Assembly (NCBI GenBank): GCA_029202485.1
Contig: CP119313.1
Span: 2,976,001-3,040,000, forward strand
Length of the DNA: 64,000 bases
DNA from: Candidatus Pedobacter colombiensis
GTDB lineage: Bacteria > Bacteroidota > Bacteroidia > Sphingobacteriales > Sphingobacteriaceae
Direction of reading: 5' to 3'
The notes under the pieces are model-generated. The model had not been told where the DNA came from. It made no database searches and saw nothing but the letters and a program-made list of their open reading frames with translations. Of the stretch, positions 52,662-62,675 are shown one piece after another; the stretch's first letter is position 1; every line of letters begins with the position of its first letter. Made by a program: the position numbers and the translations under genes.

Positions 52662-54143
52662 TTAATAACTCAACAACTGCATTTGAGCGTCAATAGTTGT
52701 TCTAAAAACACGTTGTTTATCATAATAAGGCAGAATAAATGATTCATTTAACCAAGTAACAGATTCTGTATTTACATAAAAACCTCTTTTGATATCTCTA
52801 TTATAAATCTTACTGGTACTCAGCATCTTACCTGTTGTAAAATCCATTTCAGCAAACAATGAAGAAGTCGTACTCAAGCTACCTGTTCTCATGTTAGCAA
52901 CCATTCTTAAGACATTACCTTTAAGTGAGTAGGCTATCTTCGAGCCTTCGCCATCTAAGCTCATATAAGTACGTGGGATAAATTGGTGATACAATTCTTT
53001 TACCTCCTGATCATAAATTTTCATTAATAATGAACCATCGAAAGTGACGGCTACATTATTTGACGCCTGAAAGAAACTAGGTGCCACACTGACCAATAAT
53101 TTATCCCCATATTCCGTAATATGCTTTACCCCTAAAAATTCTATTTTAGCGAACTTTAGATCGTCAAAAGTTTTATTAACCGGAACAAAGGTTTTTCGTA
53201 ATTCCTTAACACGTTTACTATCAAAAACATCCTTAGTTACTTTTGAAGTACCATCTTTAAAATCTATTTTAGCAGTAATTAAAGTCGTCTCTTTGTCCAT
53301 ATTTTCATAAACTATAGCCAAATAGTTGATGAATGGCTTCGCACTAGCAGTACTCAATATTGAACTGATCACTCTGCCCTTCCTTATATCCATCGGAATG
53401 GTCACAATCTTTAACGGATCTGCGCTATTTGCGATATAAGTTGCAGCAGAGATTTTACCTCCTTTATTATCCACAGTAGCAATAAACAAACTACCATCCG
53501 CACCGTTTGATGTCGTCCATTGCTCTCCTTCCGGCATCCGAGGATGTATGATTTCTCTTTGATTTAAGTCCCCATCATAATTAATGATGCTAAAATCTTG
53601 CGTCTGCGGATATGATTTGTCAGATTGGTACAAGGCAAGAATACCCGTTTTACGTTTCATTAAAGTCAGACGTACCGACATTCTGAAGTAAGAACCATCA
53701 GTAGCAAAGAAAAAATCAGGTTCTTCAATAAAATCTTTATTTCCTTCGTAGATTATCTTTTCAGACAATACCCTACCTGTTTTCTCTTCGAGGAGATAAG
53801 CTTTATAAGCACCCCCAAAGTTCTTAATAAAATTTTTATCACTTGCAGCGACTACTAAAATGTTATTTTTGAACTTCCCAATGGTCAACGGATATCCACT
53901 AAGTGGGGTAAGCCATTTCTGAGCCAGTTTACAATCAATATTTACAACAGCAAAATCAACTTTCGGAACCCCAACCACCATAGCCAAACTATTATCAGAA
54001 AGGTTAATCGTATTCTTGAATTTACTGTCATAAGCAGCCACTAAATTCCATTGCGGATCTTTAATAATGCCAATCTGAGATTGTCCAAAAGTAGTATTAC
54101 AGGCAAAAAAAGCAATTAACAAGAACGCTATTCTAGTAGTCAT
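52662..54143 (-). CDS. Exported protein of unknown function
   Basis: I do not recognise a family. The 493 residues start with a signal peptide (IAFLLIAFFACNTTFGQ). The rest is rich in short beta strands with alternating hydrophobic residues and repeated turn motifs (SLAMVVGVPKVDFAVVNIDCKL, NILVVAASDKNF, GSLFIATVDNKGG, LLVSVAPSFFQ), which suggests a beta-propeller or similar all-beta fold. No lipobox is seen. It is a single gene with a strong terminator and 154 bp of upstream sequence, so probably an independent unit next to the second glycan operon. Confidence 0.8.
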   Translation of the reverse strand: MTTRIAFLLIAFFACNTTFGQSQIGIIKDPQWNLVAAYDSKFKNTINLSDNSLAMVVGVPKVDFAVVNIDCKLAQKWLTPLSGYPLTIGKFKNNILVVAASDKNFIKNFGGAYKAYLLEEKTGRVLSEKIIYEGNKDFIEEPDFFFATDGSYFRMSVRLTLMKRKTGILALYQSDKSYPQTQDFSIINYDGDLNQREIIHPRMPEGEQWTTSNGADGSLFIATVDNKGGKISAATYIANSADPLKIVTIPMDIRKGRVISSILSTASAKPFINYLAIVYENMDKETTLITAKIDFKDGTSKVTKDVFDSKRVKELRKTFVPVNKTFDDLKFAKIEFLGVKHITEYGDKLLVSVAPSFFQASNNVAVTFDGSLLMKIYDQEVKELYHQFIPRTYMSLDGEGSKIAYSLKGNVLRMVANMRTGSLSTTSSLFAEMDFTTGKMLSTSKIYNRDIKRGFYVNTESVTWLNESFILPYYDKQRVFRTTIDAQMQLLSY

Positions 54144-54297
54144 AAATAATTTATTACAGTTTAAGTGAAAATAAAACTTTAAAATTAACCTAAAGGTACA
54201 CTTTTATGGTTACAACAAAAAAATTTCATTAAAAAGAGTATTCAAGCAATTCTTCACCTAAATGGTCTTTCAAAGCAGTTAATCGTTATAATTAACG

Positions 54298-56493
54298 TTA
54301 CTTTTTATAACTAACTACGTAGGCTACCCCTTTTTCGAGCTGCAGTTCATAAGTCCTTTTCCCCACCTCTTTGGCTTCTCCTCCCCTTATAACTGGTTTA
54401 GAAATACTTTTAAACCGCAACACACCTGATCCTTCATCAGATTTCACCCTAATCTCTTTCTTGCTGCAATACAAGGAAATCTCGCCAGCAGGTGTTGGCA
54501 CCTTACCTTCCATCCAGTCCAATCCACCCAGATTTGGTTCAACCACATAAGTTTCGTATCCCGGTGAAAGCGGCTTAACTCCTAAATAATACTTACCAAG
54601 CAAGTAAATTGGGCTAGCGCCCCAGGCATGGCAAAGGCTTTTACCAAAAAGCCTGCCATACATGGCCAAATGCTCAGTACCTTTCTTCTCAGGATTGTAC
54701 TCTTCCCAAAAAGAAGTAGCTCCTAAATCCAACATCCCACCCCAATAATCTTTCATCTGTTTCAATACGTACGACTGCTCGCCCATTGCACAAAGCGCTT
54801 CGAGCTCATAAAAACGCATATAAGGTGTTGTGATCTTGTTGATCTTATCATTCATCAGCACATGCTGTTTCACCTCTAGCTTTTGATTAGCCGTAAAGTA
54901 ATCGAAAAAAATACCGAACATATTGGCATAACGTGTTACATTATCGGTAGGTTTACCACCAACTCTGCTGTGTACCAATGCATGCTTGTTCTCGTCCCAA
55001 TACAGCTTAAAGATCTTCGCTTTTAAATCCACTGCAAGCTGTTTATAATTTGCAGCTGCTTCAGTATCCTTTGCCATGTCCGCACAAAGTGCCATGGTTT
55101 CCAGACTACGGCAAAACAACAATTGCTCAAAACTCACTTCTCCATCTTTACTTAACTTGTCAGCCCAGTCAATAAAAATCCAATCGCCCGGCATCCACTC
55201 CAGCAAACCATCATTATTCCGGCGGTTTAACACATAATCCATCAGAGTTTTCATTCTTGGATAAACATCTTGTACAAACTTCTGATCTCCTGAATACTGG
55301 TAATAATCATAAATACCTAAAAACCAATAAAAGGAGTAATCCATAATGGTATTGATATGTGCCGTTACAGGATCTTTTCCTCTTTGCGCCAGCAAAGTAC
55401 GCTTCACTATTGGCGATTCATTGAAAGAATAATAGTTCATTAGGTAACTTTGATAAGCGTCGCCTGACCATACCCACCTATCCCGCTTAATTCCATCGAT
55501 AAAAAACTCGCGGGTGTTTAAATGAAATGTATATTTCGATACATCATAAATCTTATTGATTTGCTCATCGGAGCAACGGAAACTCCCTTTTTCTGTTACG
55601 GGAGCATACTCATACAGCATACTTACCTTATCAAGTGTTACATTGCCTTCCGGCTGACAATTCACATAACGAAAGGCTTTAGACAACTCAATTAATGAGT
55701 CTGTTTTTCCTTTTAAATCGATATCCAACAGATCAAGTGTTTCACATTTATCGGCAGACAAAGCCTCTTCCCTTGATTCTCCATAGTAAATATGCAGTTT
55801 ACCATTTCCCTTTAAACCATGAAGCTTAAGAAAACCAAAAGTCTCTTTGCCAAAATCAGCTACAAAACCTTTATCCACTTTATCGGTTTTTACAGCCTCC
55901 ATAGATTTGGTGGATAACTTAAATTGTGAAGGTGGTGATAGTGGATCCGTTAAATTCCATGATCCAACAGAAACAAAGGTGGTTCCCGATTTATCGGAAG
56001 CCTTTCCACTCTCGTCTATCCATTCTTTATCCTCAAAAGTAGTTAACCAGCTATCATCAGAAACTACCGTTTTCCCTTGCACAAATATAGCCGGAACCTT
56101 ATCCTGTCCATAGACCTTTAAACTCAGTTTATGCTTACCTGCCGGGATGGTAATTTTTTTAGGATAACCCGAAAAGGCTTGTCCGTCAATCTTTACATTG
56201 TATTGTCCTTCCACATACAGTTTTACTTCTTCCGGAGTAGCCAGATTAAATTCCTTATGAAATTCTACCAGTACATAATGGCTATCCATTTTCCAGAATG
56301 GCGGAAGGAAAGCTCCTCTTTCTGTTCTACGATTCTGCATTTTATTAGATACCCATATATCCAGATCACCAGGATACCAGATCCAGGAGGCTTTTTTAGC
56401 ATTCTGTGCATGAACATCAGTCCATAGCACTGTTAATAAAAGTACAAGTGCTGCTAACTTCAGTATACTTGTTTTAAAAAGTTTCATTTCCAT
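54298..56493 (-). CDS. GH78-like alpha-L-rhamnosidase
   Basis: The 731-residue protein has a signal peptide (KLAALVLLLTVLWTDVHAQ), N-terminal sandwich domains (ASWIWYPGDLDIWVSNKMQNRRTERG; VKLYVEGQYNVKIDGQAF) and an alpha/alpha barrel with the GH78 catalytic block FIDGIKRDRWVWSGDAYQS near 333-346. The usual DCPxRE is DGIKRD here, a common variant in the Bac_rhamnosid group. Further barrel features are YYQYSGDQKFVQDVYPRM and TSFWEEYNP. A C-terminal sandwich (LGVKPLSPGYETYVVEPNLGGLDWMEGKVPTPAGEI) follows. It is the last gene of the second minus-strand operon, 8 bp after the symporter gene. Confidence 0.9.
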   Translation of the reverse strand: MEMKLFKTSILKLAALVLLLTVLWTDVHAQNAKKASWIWYPGDLDIWVSNKMQNRRTERGAFLPPFWKMDSHYVLVEFHKEFNLATPEEVKLYVEGQYNVKIDGQAFSGYPKKITIPAGKHKLSLKVYGQDKVPAIFVQGKTVVSDDSWLTTFEDKEWIDESGKASDKSGTTFVSVGSWNLTDPLSPPSQFKLSTKSMEAVKTDKVDKGFVADFGKETFGFLKLHGLKGNGKLHIYYGESREEALSADKCETLDLLDIDLKGKTDSLIELSKAFRYVNCQPEGNVTLDKVSMLYEYAPVTEKGSFRCSDEQINKIYDVSKYTFHLNTREFFIDGIKRDRWVWSGDAYQSYLMNYYSFNESPIVKRTLLAQRGKDPVTAHINTIMDYSFYWFLGIYDYYQYSGDQKFVQDVYPRMKTLMDYVLNRRNNDGLLEWMPGDWIFIDWADKLSKDGEVSFEQLLFCRSLETMALCADMAKDTEAAANYKQLAVDLKAKIFKLYWDENKHALVHSRVGGKPTDNVTRYANMFGIFFDYFTANQKLEVKQHVLMNDKINKITTPYMRFYELEALCAMGEQSYVLKQMKDYWGGMLDLGATSFWEEYNPEKKGTEHLAMYGRLFGKSLCHAWGASPIYLLGKYYLGVKPLSPGYETYVVEPNLGGLDWMEGKVPTPAGEISLYCSKKEIRVKSDEGSGVLRFKSISKPVIRGGEAKEVGKRTYELQLEKGVAYVVSYKK

Positions 56494-56501
56494 CTATAAA
56501 A

Positions 56502-58091
56502 TTAATGTCCGTTAAAAAAGATATATAATGCAACCATCACAATTGCCAACGCAATCCAGGATACCCAAACACGATTTGTTGGTTTTTCGATTGTACTTTT
56601 GTCCAGTTCGTCAATCTCATAAACCGTCGGGTTCCTATCAACCAGGGAGATTACTATGGCGATTATCAGCAAACCTAAAAAGATCAGAAAGGAAAGGATC
56701 AGGTAATGCGGCCAGAAAGAACATTCATCCGGTGGAAGAATCCACAAATATGTCACTCCTGTGCCTAAGCTTAAAATTGAACCGATCGATAGTGTAAAGT
56801 TGACGGCTTTGCGTGTTGTTCTTTTCCAGAAAACGGTTAACAAGAAAACTACCGATAATGGAGGCGCAATAAAGCCCAGGACCGACTGAAAAACGTCAAA
56901 CAGGTTTAAACCTTTAATGTTATCTATAGCCAATACCACAATTACTGCCAATACACATCCGGCAATCACAGCTATTCTACCCATCCTAATGATCTGTTTA
57001 TTGGTAGCTTGCGGATTGATGTTTTTTACGTAAACATCCATGGTAAACACGGTACTTAAAGAATTTAAAGAAGAACCAATGGTTCCTACCAACACTGCAA
57101 TCAGCACTACTATAACCAGCCCATTCATTCCCGGAGGGAATAAATTAGTCACCATGGTCATATAGGCTTCATTAGGGTCTTTCAAATCCGGAAATAGCAC
57201 GAAACACAATACCCCGGTAATGATAAACAAGGGGAGCGACAAGATCTTTAACCAACCAATAAAGCTAACTCCAAGCTGGCCCTGTTCCAGATTTTTAGCC
57301 CCTAATACAGATTGTACCATGGCCTGATCTGTACAAAAGAAAGCCACAGCGGCTACCGGATAACCAAGCAAAATGGCATACCAAGGATATTTGGGATCGC
57401 TGGCTGGCTGAATCAGATTCCAATAATGTGATGGGGTTTTGCTGTATAAAGCCTCAATACCTCCGACTTTATGTAAACCCAATACAGTAAGCGCAAGAGA
57501 TACTGCAATCAACAGGATCATTTGAAAAACGTTTACCCTGGCAATGGCTTTTAAACCACCAAAGAAAGTAAACAAACCTGCAAAAGCAACCAACACGGTT
57601 ACAGATTGCCACATGGGGATGCCGAGAATTTGTCGAACTAAAAAGCCCCCAGCAAATAGTCCCAGCGACAACCAGGAGATTAAGATCTTGATCAGTGCAT
57701 ACCAGGCAAGTATATTTTGCGTAGAATCACCATACCTTTTACCCATAAACTCGGGCATAGTACTTACTTTGGCAGCCAGATATTTAGGCGCAAAAACGAT
57801 AGCAAGTAAAAACAGGAATACAAAGGCATACCAGTCAAAATTAACAGCCACAATACCTGTACTATAACCTATACTTGCAAATGCAAGCAACATAGACGGA
57901 CCAACATTGGTACCCCACATGTTGAAACCGATACTGGACCAACCTAATGATTTATTCGCCAGAAATAAGGTCTCATCCCTGTTCCCCTTCTTAGAGAAGC
58001 TGGCCCTATAACCTATAATGATTAGAATAACCAGATAAGCAATTACAATGAAGTAATCGAGACTGGTTAAGCGCTCTACAATGTTTCCCAT
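56502..58091 (-). CDS. Sodium:solute symporter (SSS family)
   Basis: The 529 residues form about 13-14 membrane helices. Family markers are LFLANKSLGWSSIGFNMWGTNVGPSMLLAFASIG, the middle sodium-site helices, and VLVGTIGSSLNSLSTVFTMDVYVKNI. It differs clearly from the ara-operon symporter at 14130-15815. Its position between rhamnosidase and Gfo/Idh genes suggests it imports the sugar or sugar acid released by this operon, possibly L-rhamnose, since the preceding genes include a rhamnose-mutarotase-like domain (inference). Confidence 0.92.
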   Translation of the reverse strand: MGNIVERLTSLDYFIVIAYLVILIIIGYRASFSKKGNRDETLFLANKSLGWSSIGFNMWGTNVGPSMLLAFASIGYSTGIVAVNFDWYAFVFLFLLAIVFAPKYLAAKVSTMPEFMGKRYGDSTQNILAWYALIKILISWLSLGLFAGGFLVRQILGIPMWQSVTVLVAFAGLFTFFGGLKAIARVNVFQMILLIAVSLALTVLGLHKVGGIEALYSKTPSHYWNLIQPASDPKYPWYAILLGYPVAAVAFFCTDQAMVQSVLGAKNLEQGQLGVSFIGWLKILSLPLFIITGVLCFVLFPDLKDPNEAYMTMVTNLFPPGMNGLVIVVLIAVLVGTIGSSLNSLSTVFTMDVYVKNINPQATNKQIIRMGRIAVIAGCVLAVIVVLAIDNIKGLNLFDVFQSVLGFIAPPLSVVFLLTVFWKRTTRKAVNFTLSIGSILSLGTGVTYLWILPPDECSFWPHYLILSFLIFLGLLIIAIVISLVDRNPTVYEIDELDKSTIEKPTNRVWVSWIALAIVMVALYIFFNGH

Positions 58092-58129
58092 TAAATGTTT
58101 TTGGTTTAGTTGATTGGTTTAGTTTTTAG

Positions 58130-59215
58130 TTAAAGTCCGAAATCGGATCTTAACAATTGGTATTCATTCAAAATATCATTGATTTTAATTGGTAAGCCTG
58201 TTTGCAATGACCTATCCATTGCTTGTAGCAGCGCAATTGTACCTATTCCTTCTTTTAAATCCGGATAAGCAACAGTATCATTTTCAATGCTGTCAGCAAA
58301 GTATTCCAGGTAATTCTGGTATTCTCCTGCATGGTGACTTTGTCCTTCGAAACGGAAGAAATGCTTCAATTTAGCGTCACCCCAGGTGATCAACTGCTCT
58401 TCACCAGTATTGGTGGTTACCGCATAACGGAGTTCGTGGTAATCAGCTTGACTAGCCCCTTCTGTCCCCCTTAACACACAACTCATTTCGCTTTCGCGAT
58501 AAGCGGGCTGTATTGGACCGGTATAGGAGCCACTTACACGGGCAATCCTACCATCAGTTGATTTGAAGATAAAATGCATGGTATCCTCATTTTTTAATCC
58601 TGCTTTTTTTCCATTGGCACTGATCATTCCATAGCCCATTACTTCTTCAATCTCTGGCAAGTACCACCTAATGAAATCGACAGGGTGGCTCAATCCGCCA
58701 TAAAGCCACTTAAAAGAAGCTTCCAGAGCCCATTTCTTTTCCAGAAACCAGCGATGATCTGCATTGTAATGGCACTCAACAGTGATTAAATCACCAATAA
58801 TACCTGCAGTGTAATCTGTTCTTTGTCGTTTATAAGGTTCGAAGAAACGAGAGCTCTGACCAACAAACACCTTCTTACCACTTTGCTTTGAAACCTCCAG
58901 GAGCTCCTTAGCTCTTCCCAAATCATCAATGAATGGTTTTGTACAAACCACATGCTTTCCGTGCAACAGCGCTTGTTTAACATGGTCTGCATGCAAATGA
59001 TCAGGAGTATATATGGCAATTACATCAATAGTGCAGTCATCCAGTATTTCCTGATAGCTGGTGGTATAATACGGGAAATCGAACTCTTTAGCCCGCTGTT
59101 TACACACTTCTTCGTTCGCATCACAGATTTTAACCAACTCGTATTTATCACTCGCAAGGGCGGCAGACATAGTACTTCTTCCTTCTCCTAATCCTAATAT
59201 TCCTAACTTCAACAT
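58130..59215 (-). CDS. Gfo/Idh/MocA-family oxidoreductase
   Basis: The 361-residue cytoplasmic enzyme has a Rossmann fold (LKLGILGLGEGRSTMSAALASD), VIAIYTPDHLHADHVKQALLHGKHVVCTKPFIDDL with the CTKP form of the EKP motif, and the C-terminal domain with KWLYGGLSHPVDFIRWYLPEIEEVMGYG carrying the conserved histidine. It probably oxidises or reduces a sugar with NAD(P). It is distinct from the oxidoreductase at 32428. It lies 9 bp after the beta-helix/mutarotase gene and 38 bp before the symporter gene. Confidence 0.92.
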   Translation of the reverse strand: MLKLGILGLGEGRSTMSAALASDKYELVKICDANEEVCKQRAKEFDFPYYTTSYQEILDDCTIDVIAIYTPDHLHADHVKQALLHGKHVVCTKPFIDDLGRAKELLEVSKQSGKKVFVGQSSRFFEPYKRQRTDYTAGIIGDLITVECHYNADHRWFLEKKWALEASFKWLYGGLSHPVDFIRWYLPEIEEVMGYGMISANGKKAGLKNEDTMHFIFKSTDGRIARVSGSYTGPIQPAYRESEMSCVLRGTEGASQADYHELRYAVTTNTGEEQLITWGDAKLKHFFRFEGQSHHAGEYQNYLEYFADSIENDTVAYPDLKEGIGTIALLQAMDRSLQTGLPIKINDILNEYQLLRSDFGL

Positions 59216-59224
59216 ATAAATTCT

Positions 59225-61765
59225 TTAATTATTCTGACTAAAAAACACCCAAACTTCATCCGGTTTGGTGCCTGCTATACCTTCCTGATATTTCTTCATC
59301 AAGACATTCCATTCATCAACCTTTGGATTATTTAGTGTGGTTTTCGGGTTTAATTCATCTAAACTTGTCCCTTTCGGAATGCTGATCACCAACATCAACT
59401 GCCTTCCATTTTTAAAGATCCGCAGCTGCTGAAAATCAGCATTGCAAAAGCCCTTGGCTACTTCCGGCCACTTATCAAATTGTGTAGCATGGTAATTCAG
59501 ATATTCCTTTTGCATCGCCTCATCCTTTACCAGGTTCGTACTCAAAATAATGTTATCCCATTCCTTAACCGGCTCCTGTCCACAATGCTTTTTCCTGTTA
59601 AACGTGTAAAATACATCCTTGTACAGCCTGACTTCTGCTCCCTTAATCCTTTGCTGGAATTGCCTGATTAAAGCCTCTGCTTCATTCATTGTAGCATACA
59701 CCAGCAATCGGTTATTCCATTGATAAACTGCAGAAGCTGATATACCTTTTTCCCTACAAATTTCCACCATTAGAGGTTTACTCAATTCTGCAGCTGAAGG
59801 TAACACAACCTCTATTGCAACCTCATTCCCATTCCCGGATTCAACACTATTCACAGGCTGATTAAAAACTTTTACTGAACTACTGTTCAATAAATAAACA
59901 TAATCATGTTCAAGACCAGCTTTAAATTTAATACTATCCGCTACCTTAGGGCCGTTACCCGACCAAACATTACCAGGCCCGTTGGCATTTTGCAAATATT
60001 TCTCTGCCGGGGTCCAGTTATTTTTCACTGTAAAATAAGAAGAACCTTCGTCTGTATACAGGTAAAACCAATGCTCTGGATCGTGCGGATAAGGGGCTTT
60101 GTAGATGCTATCAATATAGTTGTTGGAGATCACAGAACCAGGTTGCGCAGACAATGTGTAAATGCCTGCCACGTCATACAAATACTTCCCATAATGATGA
60201 ACCTTGTTGGCATGGATGGTATTGTTACGCATTGCATTGATGGTTTTAGTCCAACCCCAGCCCATGCTGATTCCAGAATAAGCCACATCGCTAATCTCGT
60301 TATGCGCAATATTGATCCCCCTTACATAACCAGCACCTATGCCCACACACCCCCAATCTTCATTGGTCGCATCAGTAATCAGGTTGTTTGTAATACTTTC
60401 ATTGGTACAGATTTCACGCTGATCTGTTGGGTTATATGGTAAATGAACTTCTGCAGCTTCATCAGAAAAAACACCTACCAGTATACCACTACCGCCTATA
60501 TCTTTAAAAAGATTTCCTTTAATCTCATTATCATGGGTCCCCCGTCTATAATCCAGTCCTGTTGAAGCATGATGTTCAAATTTACAAGCTTCAAAGCCCG
60601 TATGATGCGCGTAGCTGATTTCAACTGCTGCTGCTGGTCGACCTACCCAAGCCTGATTTTCCAACCCCTTTTTATCCGGAGTTCCCGGGATTTTCAATTT
60701 ATAGGCATCCAACATGTACATTCCGGCTTGATGCGGCACATGACCAAAGCGAGACGGCCTCAACCAGCCTGCGTGCTGAAAGGAAATGCCTTTGAATGAC
60801 ACATAGGCCACCTGATTATCGATCGTGCCTTCTACCCTCACTAAAGTCTCCAAATTCGGCACAACAACTTTAGCCGTATTCATGTTTTCGCCCGACCGAG
60901 GCCAATAATAAACTTTGTCATTTTTTAAGTCTTCATACCATTCTCCCGGTTCATCCAAGAACTGAATCGCGTTGGTTAGGTAATATGGGGAATTGCCAGT
61001 CCTGGCAGATATCCAAGGGGCCGGCCAGGGATGTTCTGACTGTACACGACTCTCCGGTTCTATAAAGCTCAGTTCTGCTTCTGCTCCATTTACTTTGATT
61101 GATTTAACCCTCAAATTAGCGATAGCCCACCATTGCTGGATCACCATTTCTATACCTTTAATCTGCTCCAATCCGGCAGTATATTTAGCCATTGAAAAAG
61201 GAATCTTGCAGGTTTTTGCGGGAAAATTCCAACTTAAAATTCGCCCCATTTGTGCACCATTCCAATCTCGGGCTCTAATAGCCTTTTTTCCATCAACCCA
61301 TAGTTGTCTAAATTCTAAAAGACTATTTCCCAGATCAGATACATCAGCTACCCAAACTTTACCTTTAGCTACATTTGGTAACCCATCGACGTTACTAACC
61401 ACCTTTTTCCATCCGGAAATGGGTAAACCGCCACTTAAAACAGCTTCATTTTCATCCAGCGTAGTAATCACAGTTGGACTACCCGCAGTCCCCGAATCTT
61501 CAGGCCGCAAAATCACGCTTTCTGTTAAATAGTAAACTCCTTGTTCAATAAAAATATTGATCCCATTTTTTATAGAAGGATCTTTTAAGCGCCTCAATTC
61601 ACGCGCTTTACGCAAGGCATTTGATAAGCTGGCTACGGGGGCTGTTTTTGTGCCCTCGTTCTTGTCCGATCCTTTCAAAGAAACATAAATATCTGCAGCC
61701 AGGCTTGGGATGCTACTCAATAGCATGCCTGCAAGCAAAACCAGCCAGAAAGGTTTAAAATTCAT
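59225..61765 (-). CDS. Exported beta-helix protein fused to a rhamnose-mutarotase-like C-terminal region
   Basis: The 846 residues start with a signal peptide (FWLVLLAGMLLSSIPSLA). The segment ADIYVSLKGSDKNEGTKTAPVASLSNALRKARELR opens a right-handed beta-helix (to ~620) of the GH141-like type, with ISFQHAGWLRPS, HHTGFEACKFEHHASTGLDYRRG and ISDVAYSGISMGWGW coils. Residues ~660-750 and ~750-843 look like two ferredoxin-like segments. The second (KEYLNYHATQFDKWPEVAKGF, LRIFKNGRQLMLVISIP, NPKVDEWNVLMKKYQEG) follows the pattern of L-rhamnose mutarotase (RhaM). That enzyme is normally a ~104-residue cytoplasmic protein, so an exported fusion to a glycan-active helix is unusual and suggests cleavage and anomer exchange in one protein. 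Confidence 0.82.
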   Translation of the reverse strand: MNFKPFWLVLLAGMLLSSIPSLAADIYVSLKGSDKNEGTKTAPVASLSNALRKARELRRLKDPSIKNGINIFIEQGVYYLTESVILRPEDSGTAGSPTVITTLDENEAVLSGGLPISGWKKVVSNVDGLPNVAKGKVWVADVSDLGNSLLEFRQLWVDGKKAIRARDWNGAQMGRILSWNFPAKTCKIPFSMAKYTAGLEQIKGIEMVIQQWWAIANLRVKSIKVNGAEAELSFIEPESRVQSEHPWPAPWISARTGNSPYYLTNAIQFLDEPGEWYEDLKNDKVYYWPRSGENMNTAKVVVPNLETLVRVEGTIDNQVAYVSFKGISFQHAGWLRPSRFGHVPHQAGMYMLDAYKLKIPGTPDKKGLENQAWVGRPAAAVEISYAHHTGFEACKFEHHASTGLDYRRGTHDNEIKGNLFKDIGGSGILVGVFSDEAAEVHLPYNPTDQREICTNESITNNLITDATNEDWGCVGIGAGYVRGINIAHNEISDVAYSGISMGWGWTKTINAMRNNTIHANKVHHYGKYLYDVAGIYTLSAQPGSVISNNYIDSIYKAPYPHDPEHWFYLYTDEGSSYFTVKNNWTPAEKYLQNANGPGNVWSGNGPKVADSIKFKAGLEHDYVYLLNSSSVKVFNQPVNSVESGNGNEVAIEVVLPSAAELSKPLMVEICREKGISASAVYQWNNRLLVYATMNEAEALIRQFQQRIKGAEVRLYKDVFYTFNRKKHCGQEPVKEWDNIILSTNLVKDEAMQKEYLNYHATQFDKWPEVAKGFCNADFQQLRIFKNGRQLMLVISIPKGTSLDELNPKTTLNNPKVDEWNVLMKKYQEGIAGTKPDEVWVFFSQNN

Positions 61766-61774
61766 AATCTCGAG

Positions 61775-62671
61775 TTATATATCTGACTGAAAAACAGACT
61801 TTACATAAGCTGTATTTGCACTAAAATTCCACTTTACATTACGGGCATCCCTGGCATCTCTGGAACGTTCTACAACCAGCCATCCCTTCCACCCCATATC
61901 ATCCAGTGTCTTTCGAGCTGCCCTCATATCAATCTTAGGATCATTCTGCAGCCATACGCCATCATCGTTTGTACAATGAATCTGGATAATGTTCTTTTTG
62001 CCCAATATCTGTAGTTCCTTATTCAAATCACGGCCATTCTTTATGGCGTTGGAAAAGTTGAAATAGCTTTTTATAGCACTTGAACCTATGTCTTTTAAGA
62101 ATTGTAATTCACCAGCAGCATCTAAGGCAGTTTCAATACCAATCACTACTCCAGCTTTCTTTGCCATATTTCCGGCCACTTTTAAGCGTTCCACTAAAGC
62201 AGGTCGCAGTTCCGGATTCTTAACCAGATCACCCTGGACGCCCAATGGTAAAAAGGCAACTTTTACATTCATCTCCTTCATGGTGGCAATGCAATCCCCG
62301 ATCATTTGCTGATAAGTGGGTCTCGTAGCCAGTGATTGTGCGTAAAAGCCAGTCATTGCCAGCGAACAAATTTCCAGATTCAGCACTTTCGCTGTATCCA
62401 TAAACTCCTTTCGGGTCGCCGGATCAACGAGTTTATTATCAAAAGTGTCCCTATCGCCCAATCCACCCATATCCACTTCCACACCATCAGCACCTATATC
62501 CCTGGTCAGCTGTAAGGCACCCAATTTTTGCCGTTTTAGGATCATAAGATCGACCACTGCAACTTTATAACGTTGTTCTTTAGCCCTTAAAGCCCATGTA
62601 TATTGGTTGCCAAGCATCAACCCACCCATAAGAAGGGTCAGTTTTCCAATAAACTGACGACGATTTTCCAT
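61775..62671 (-). CDS. Exported sugar isomerase/epimerase-like TIM-barrel protein
   Basis: The 298 residues begin with a twin-arginine-like signal (NRRQFIGKLTLLMGGLMLG). The rest fits the xylose-isomerase-like TIM barrel: GADGVEVDMGGLGDRD, EICSLAMTGFYAQSLATRP, VVIGIETALDAAGELQFLKDIGSSAIKSYFNFSNAI, IIQIHCTNDD, and GWLVVERSRD, with Glu, Asp, His and Glu in the metal-site positions. Many Bacteroidetes glycan loci carry such exported proteins of unknown reaction. It lies 9 bp upstream of the beta-helix gene, and the esterase gene ends 4 bp before it. Confidence 0.88.
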   Translation of the reverse strand: MENRRQFIGKLTLLMGGLMLGNQYTWALRAKEQRYKVAVVDLMILKRQKLGALQLTRDIGADGVEVDMGGLGDRDTFDNKLVDPATRKEFMDTAKVLNLEICSLAMTGFYAQSLATRPTYQQMIGDCIATMKEMNVKVAFLPLGVQGDLVKNPELRPALVERLKVAGNMAKKAGVVIGIETALDAAGELQFLKDIGSSAIKSYFNFSNAIKNGRDLNKELQILGKKNIIQIHCTNDDGVWLQNDPKIDMRAARKTLDDMGWKGWLVVERSRDARDARNVKWNFSANTAYVKSVFQSDI

Positions 62672-62675
62672 AGCT

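Noticed and set aside
54262..54281. GTTAAT/ATTAAC hairpin after the rhamnosidase gene
   Set aside because: A 6-bp AT-rich stem without a T run; terminator function is not supported.
59906..60442. Open frame of 178 codons on the plus strand
   Set aside because: Antisense to the same long gene, with the irregular composition of a shadow frame.
60993..61532. Open frame of 179 codons on the plus strand
   Set aside because: It is antisense to the beta-helix/mutarotase gene, has no recognisable domain and no promoter; judged a shadow.
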